This document shows positions 61,531 to 64,000 of a stretch of 64,000 nt of DNA, in pieces. Position 1 is the stretch's first letter. Every line of letters starts with the position of its first letter. Origin of the DNA: F0422 sp003992255 (lineage in GTDB: Bacteria > Bacillota > Negativicutes > Veillonellales > Veillonellaceae); the NCBI RefSeq assembly GCF_003992255.1, contig NZ_RQVA01000003.1, positions 105,681 through 169,680 of the forward strand, in the 5' to 3' direction. The translations under genes and the position numbers were made by a program. The notes under the pieces were generated by a model, which saw only the letters and a program-made list of their open reading frames with translations, was not told the origin of the DNA and did no database searches.

Positions 61531-61559
61531 AGTATACCATGAAATAATAGGTAGGACAA
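61531..61559 (-). promoter_or_regulatory. promoter of tRNA-Arg
   Basis: TTGTCC and TGG-TATACT (extended -10) on the minus strand with a 17-nt spacer, 15 nt upstream of the mature tRNA end. No gene lies in 61560-61737, which contains the extended -10 (TGTTATAAT, 61676-61684) of the helicase gene. Confidence 0.65.
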
Positions 61560-61737
61560 TAGGGGAAAGAATAACTCAAAGAAGAGTATCTCGAATATCA
61601 AATGTATATTTTGTAATAATATATTGAAACAAATAGTGTCTTATCATGCTTTCATATACAAGGACAGCTTACTTGTGTTATAATATACTAATTCGCATGA
61701 TACATATACAAGATTTTAAAGGAGGACCCTTTTATAT

Positions 61738-63285
61738 ATGCAAATTAAATTTGAAGATTTACACATTAGCGAACCCATTTTACGAGCTTTAAACGACATG
61801 GGATTTGAAGAACCAACACCGATTCAACGTGAAGCCATTCCGGCGGCGAAGTCTGGTCAAGACATGATTGGTCAAGCACAAACTGGTACTGGTAAAACAG
61901 CTGCCTTCGGCATCCCAGCGTTAGAGCAAGTGGATCCAACAATCCAAGATCCACAAGTGTTGATTCTTTCACCAACTCGTGAGTTAGCAATTCAAGTGGC
62001 AGAAGAATTAAATAAAATGGCGCAACATACAAAGATTCAAGCCTTGCCAATTTATGGTGGTCAAGATATTGGACGTCAATTCCGTATGTTGAAAAAACAT
62101 CCACAAGTGATTGTAGCAACACCTGGTCGTTTGATGGACCACATGGAACGCAAATCTATTTCTTTTGGCCATGTAAAAGTTGTCATCTTGGATGAAGCGG
62201 ATGAAATGTTAAACATGGGCTTCGTAGATGATATTAATAAAATTTTGACAGCTGTACCAGAAGAGCGTCAAACATTATTGTTCTCTGCAACTATGCCAAA
62301 AGCGATTCAAGAATTAGCGGAAACATACTTAACAGAGCCAACATTGATTCGTATGAAACCAACACAAGTAACGATGGATTTAATCGAGCAATACTATATT
62401 GAAGTACAAGATCGTCAAAAATTTGATGTATTGTGCCGTTTGTTAGACATTCAAGCTCCTGAATTGGCAATCGTGTTCGGTCGTACAAAACGCCGTGTAG
62501 ATGAAGTAACGGAAGCGTTGAAAAAACGTGGTTATATGGCAGAAGGTATTCATGGTGACTTGTCTCAACAAAAACGTGACTCTGTGATCCGTCAATTCCG
62601 TGAAGGTACTATCGATATCTTAGTGGCTACAGATGTAGCGGCTCGTGGTTTAGATATTAGCGGCGTTACACATGTATATAACTATGACTTGCCACAAGAT
62701 CCTGAAAGTTATGTACACCGTGTAGGTCGTACAGGCCGTGCTGGTAAAGCGGGTGTGGCGATGACATTCGTTATCCCTCGTGAGATTGAACATTTACACG
62801 CTATTGAACGTTTGACAAAACGTAAGATTGCTCGTCGTAAAGCTCCATCCTTAGGGGAAGTATTAGAAGGTCAACAAAAAATTGCAGTAGAAAAATTAAT
62901 TGCCTTAGCAGATAATCGTGAAGAATTAGCAAGCTATCGTTCTAGTGCAGAAGAATTGTTGAATGATATCGATTCTGTTACATTGTTAGCTGCGGCATTA
63001 AAATTGTTGACAAAAGAGCCAGATACAACACCTGTTAGCATTACAGAAGAAGCGCCACTTCGTGTACGTCGTCGCCGTGACAGTGGACGTCGTGATGGCC
63101 GTCGCCGTGATGATCGCCGTAGAGAAGGTCGCCGCCGTGATGATCGTCGTGACGGAGATAGAAGACGTTCCTCTCGTGATCGTAACCAACGTTCTAATGG
63201 TGGAGAACGCCGCTCTCGTGACGGACAAAGACAACAAAAACCAAAACACCAAGGTAGCGGTTTCAAACCATATTTTAAAGATTAA
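61738..63285 (+). CDS. cshA: DEAD-box ATP-dependent RNA helicase (CshA/DeaD type)
   Basis: A 515-residue RNA helicase likely to act in ribosome assembly, mRNA decay and cold adaptation. Motifs in order: Q motif (GFEEPTPIQREAIP), AQTGTGKTAAF (Walker A), PTRELAIQ, TPGRLMDH, DEAD (VILDEADEMLNMGF), SAT, then ATDVAARGLDI and YVHRVGRTGRAGKAG. The last ~75 residues are a highly basic Arg/Asp-rich tail (RRRDSGRRDGRRRDDRRREG and so on), probably an RNA-binding tether. GGAGG precedes the ATG. It is a monocistronic gene. Confidence 0.94.
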   Translation: MQIKFEDLHISEPILRALNDMGFEEPTPIQREAIPAAKSGQDMIGQAQTGTGKTAAFGIPALEQVDPTIQDPQVLILSPTRELAIQVAEELNKMAQHTKIQALPIYGGQDIGRQFRMLKKHPQVIVATPGRLMDHMERKSISFGHVKVVILDEADEMLNMGFVDDINKILTAVPEERQTLLFSATMPKAIQELAETYLTEPTLIRMKPTQVTMDLIEQYYIEVQDRQKFDVLCRLLDIQAPELAIVFGRTKRRVDEVTEALKKRGYMAEGIHGDLSQQKRDSVIRQFREGTIDILVATDVAARGLDISGVTHVYNYDLPQDPESYVHRVGRTGRAGKAGVAMTFVIPREIEHLHAIERLTKRKIARRKAPSLGEVLEGQQKIAVEKLIALADNREELASYRSSAEELLNDIDSVTLLAAALKLLTKEPDTTPVSITEEAPLRVRRRRDSGRRDGRRRDDRRREGRRRDDRRDGDRRRSSRDRNQRSNGGERRSRDGQRQQKPKHQGSGFKPYFKD

Positions 63286-63327
63286 TCTAGTCAAGTGACA
63301 ATAAATATAATTAATCAATTCTGATTA

Positions 63328-63356
63328 TTGTTTGGGAATGAACTTTCTGATATAAT
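63328..63356 (+). promoter_or_regulatory. promoter of the Fur-family gene
   Basis: TTGTTT (63328-63333) and TATAAT (63351-63356, extended by TGA) are 17 nt apart. Confidence 0.6.
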
Positions 63357-63418
63357 ATAGTTAGAGTAATAGTGTTTTAATCTCACAGTTTAGCTTCCAA
63401 GTGGAAAGGATGTGCTCT

Positions 63419-63838
63419 ATGGATATTGCACAAAAGTTGCGAGAAGAAGGTTATAAAGTAACGCCACAGCGTATTGCAATTTATAATGTTCTTTATGCAG
63501 AAAACAACCATCCCACTGCGGAAATGATCTACCAAAGTTTGCGGGAAGACCATCCAAGTATGAGCTTGGCGACTGTATATAAAACGATGGAGATTTTTGA
63601 ACGCATTGGTATAGTTCGTGTCTTAGACTTGGGTGATGATTGTAGCCGATATGATTGGGATACAAGAAATCATCCACATGTACGTTGTACAATGTGCAAT
63701 CGTATTAATGATTTGCATGATGTACAAGTCAACTGTCTAAGAGAAGAAGTGGCTCGCCACAGTGAATATGAAATTACGGGACTGCATGTGTCTTTTGAAG
63801 GCATTTGTCCGGAATGTTTGCGTAAAAGCTCACATTAA
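63419..63838 (+). CDS. Fur-family transcriptional regulator (PerR/Fur/Zur)
   Basis: A 139-residue metal- or peroxide-sensing repressor. The N-terminal winged helix contains REEGYKVTPQRIAIYNVL and SLATVYKTMEIFERIG. The dimerisation domain has two CX2C zinc motifs (CTMC and CPEC) that hold the structural zinc, and HPHVRC is the regulatory histidine region. I prefer the ATG at 63419 with GAAAGGA upstream; GTG 63401 and ATG 63410 are in frame. PerR versus Fur versus Zur cannot be settled from sequence. The zinc lipoprotein at 3810 and the TonB receptors are plausible members of a metal regulon. Confidence 0.9.
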   Translation: MDIAQKLREEGYKVTPQRIAIYNVLYAENNHPTAEMIYQSLREDHPSMSLATVYKTMEIFERIGIVRVLDLGDDCSRYDWDTRNHPHVRCTMCNRINDLHDVQVNCLREEVARHSEYEITGLHVSFEGICPECLRKSSH

Positions 63839-63879
63839 TCCGTAATGTAAATCATCTAGTCTTAGATTAGAAACAGCTC

Positions 63880-63924
63880 AATAGGGGATAATTGCTTATG
63901 ATAAACAATTATCCCCTATTTTCT
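63880..63924 (+). terminator. intrinsic terminator after the Fur-family gene
   Basis: AATAGGGGATAATTG (63880-63894) pairs perfectly with CAATTATCCCCTATT (63906-63920), 15 bp, followed by TTTTC (overlapping). Confidence 0.85.
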
Positions 63925-63939
63925 GGCTCTATAATATAT

Positions 63940-63983
63940 CTTGGGGGGACAGCAAAAGCCATCCCCCCAAGGTATATTTTTTT
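63940..63983 (+). terminator. second strong hairpin at the window end
   Basis: CTTGGGGGGA (63940-63949) pairs with TCCCCCCAAG (63962-63971), followed after a few bases by seven T. It may be a tandem terminator, the end of a gene converging from outside the window, or a leader element of the next gene. Confidence 0.65.
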
Positions 63984-64000
63984 ATGCAAAAAAGTAGGCA

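Noticed and set aside
62934..63318. Minus-strand Arg/Ser-rich frames opposite the helicase tail
   Set aside because: They arise from the repetitive Arg/Asp codons of the helicase C-terminus read in reverse.
1..64000. CRISPR arrays, insertion sequences and prophage genes
   Set aside because: No regularly spaced direct repeats with spacers, no transposase or integrase frames and no phage structural genes were seen. The only multi-copy repeats are those after uvrC.

Overview
This looks like a chromosomal segment of a diderm Firmicute of the class Negativicutes, most likely close to Veillonella, though the genus is inferred. It combines a Firmicutes core (FapR-controlled plsX-fab operon with FabK, rnc-smc-ftsY, a CshA-type helicase, Gram-positive-style Shine-Dalgarno sites) with outer-membrane genes (two TonB-dependent receptors, an OstA/LptD-like protein, autotransporter pieces). 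No prophage, insertion sequence or CRISPR array was seen.

Layout. 1-3.7 kb: two membrane proteins, a cyclopropane-fatty-acid synthase (minus strand) and an orphan ECF-transporter S component. 3.8-4.9 kb: a zinc-binding lipoprotein. 4.9-6.8 kb: a SCIFF ranthipeptide precursor and its radical SAM maturase. 6.8-11.6 kb: hypF-hypC-hypD-hypE for [NiFe]-hydrogenase cofactor assembly. 11.7-15.8 kb: three exported envelope proteins and galU. 16-19 kb: PEP carboxykinase and a branched-chain amino acid carrier. 19.3-22.4 kb: a TrpXYZ-type ABC importer and rpsO with a pseudoknot leader. 22.7-28.8 kb: two related TonB receptors and a passenger-like exported protein. 28.9-37.5 kb: fapR-plsX-fabH-fabK-fabD-fabG-acpP-(fabK-like)-fabF-rnc with a FapR operator at the promoter. 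37.6-43.6 kb: a radical SAM gene, smc, ftsY and a small hypothetical gene. 43.8-50.7 kb: uvrB-uvrA-uvrC. 50.7-51.6 kb: a dense array of hairpin repeats followed by a probable type I toxin-antitoxin locus. 51.8-53.2 kb: an amino-acid permease. 53.4-59.6 kb (minus strand): aroF-aroB-aroA-aroC-aroEK behind a leader peptide with a Phe-Tyr-Trp-Phe-Phe run and an attenuator. 59.6-64 kb: a small exported protein, a decayed autotransporter remnant, a low-molecular-weight phosphatase, tRNA-Arg(CCG), a DEAD-box helicase and a Fur-family regulator.

The most notable points are: (i) the aromatic leader peptide/attenuator before the aro operon, whose mutually exclusive RNA pairings can be read from the sequence; (ii) an unlisted 25-residue hydrophobic peptide with long-range mRNA pairing and an antisense promoter; (iii) the duplicated nested hairpin elements after uvrC; (iv) the SCIFF system in a diderm; (v) a FapR operator and a Rex-like palindrome at metabolic promoters; (vi) a Trp-rich small ORF overlapping the start of the trpX-like gene. 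All functional statements come from motif reading; no database search was run.
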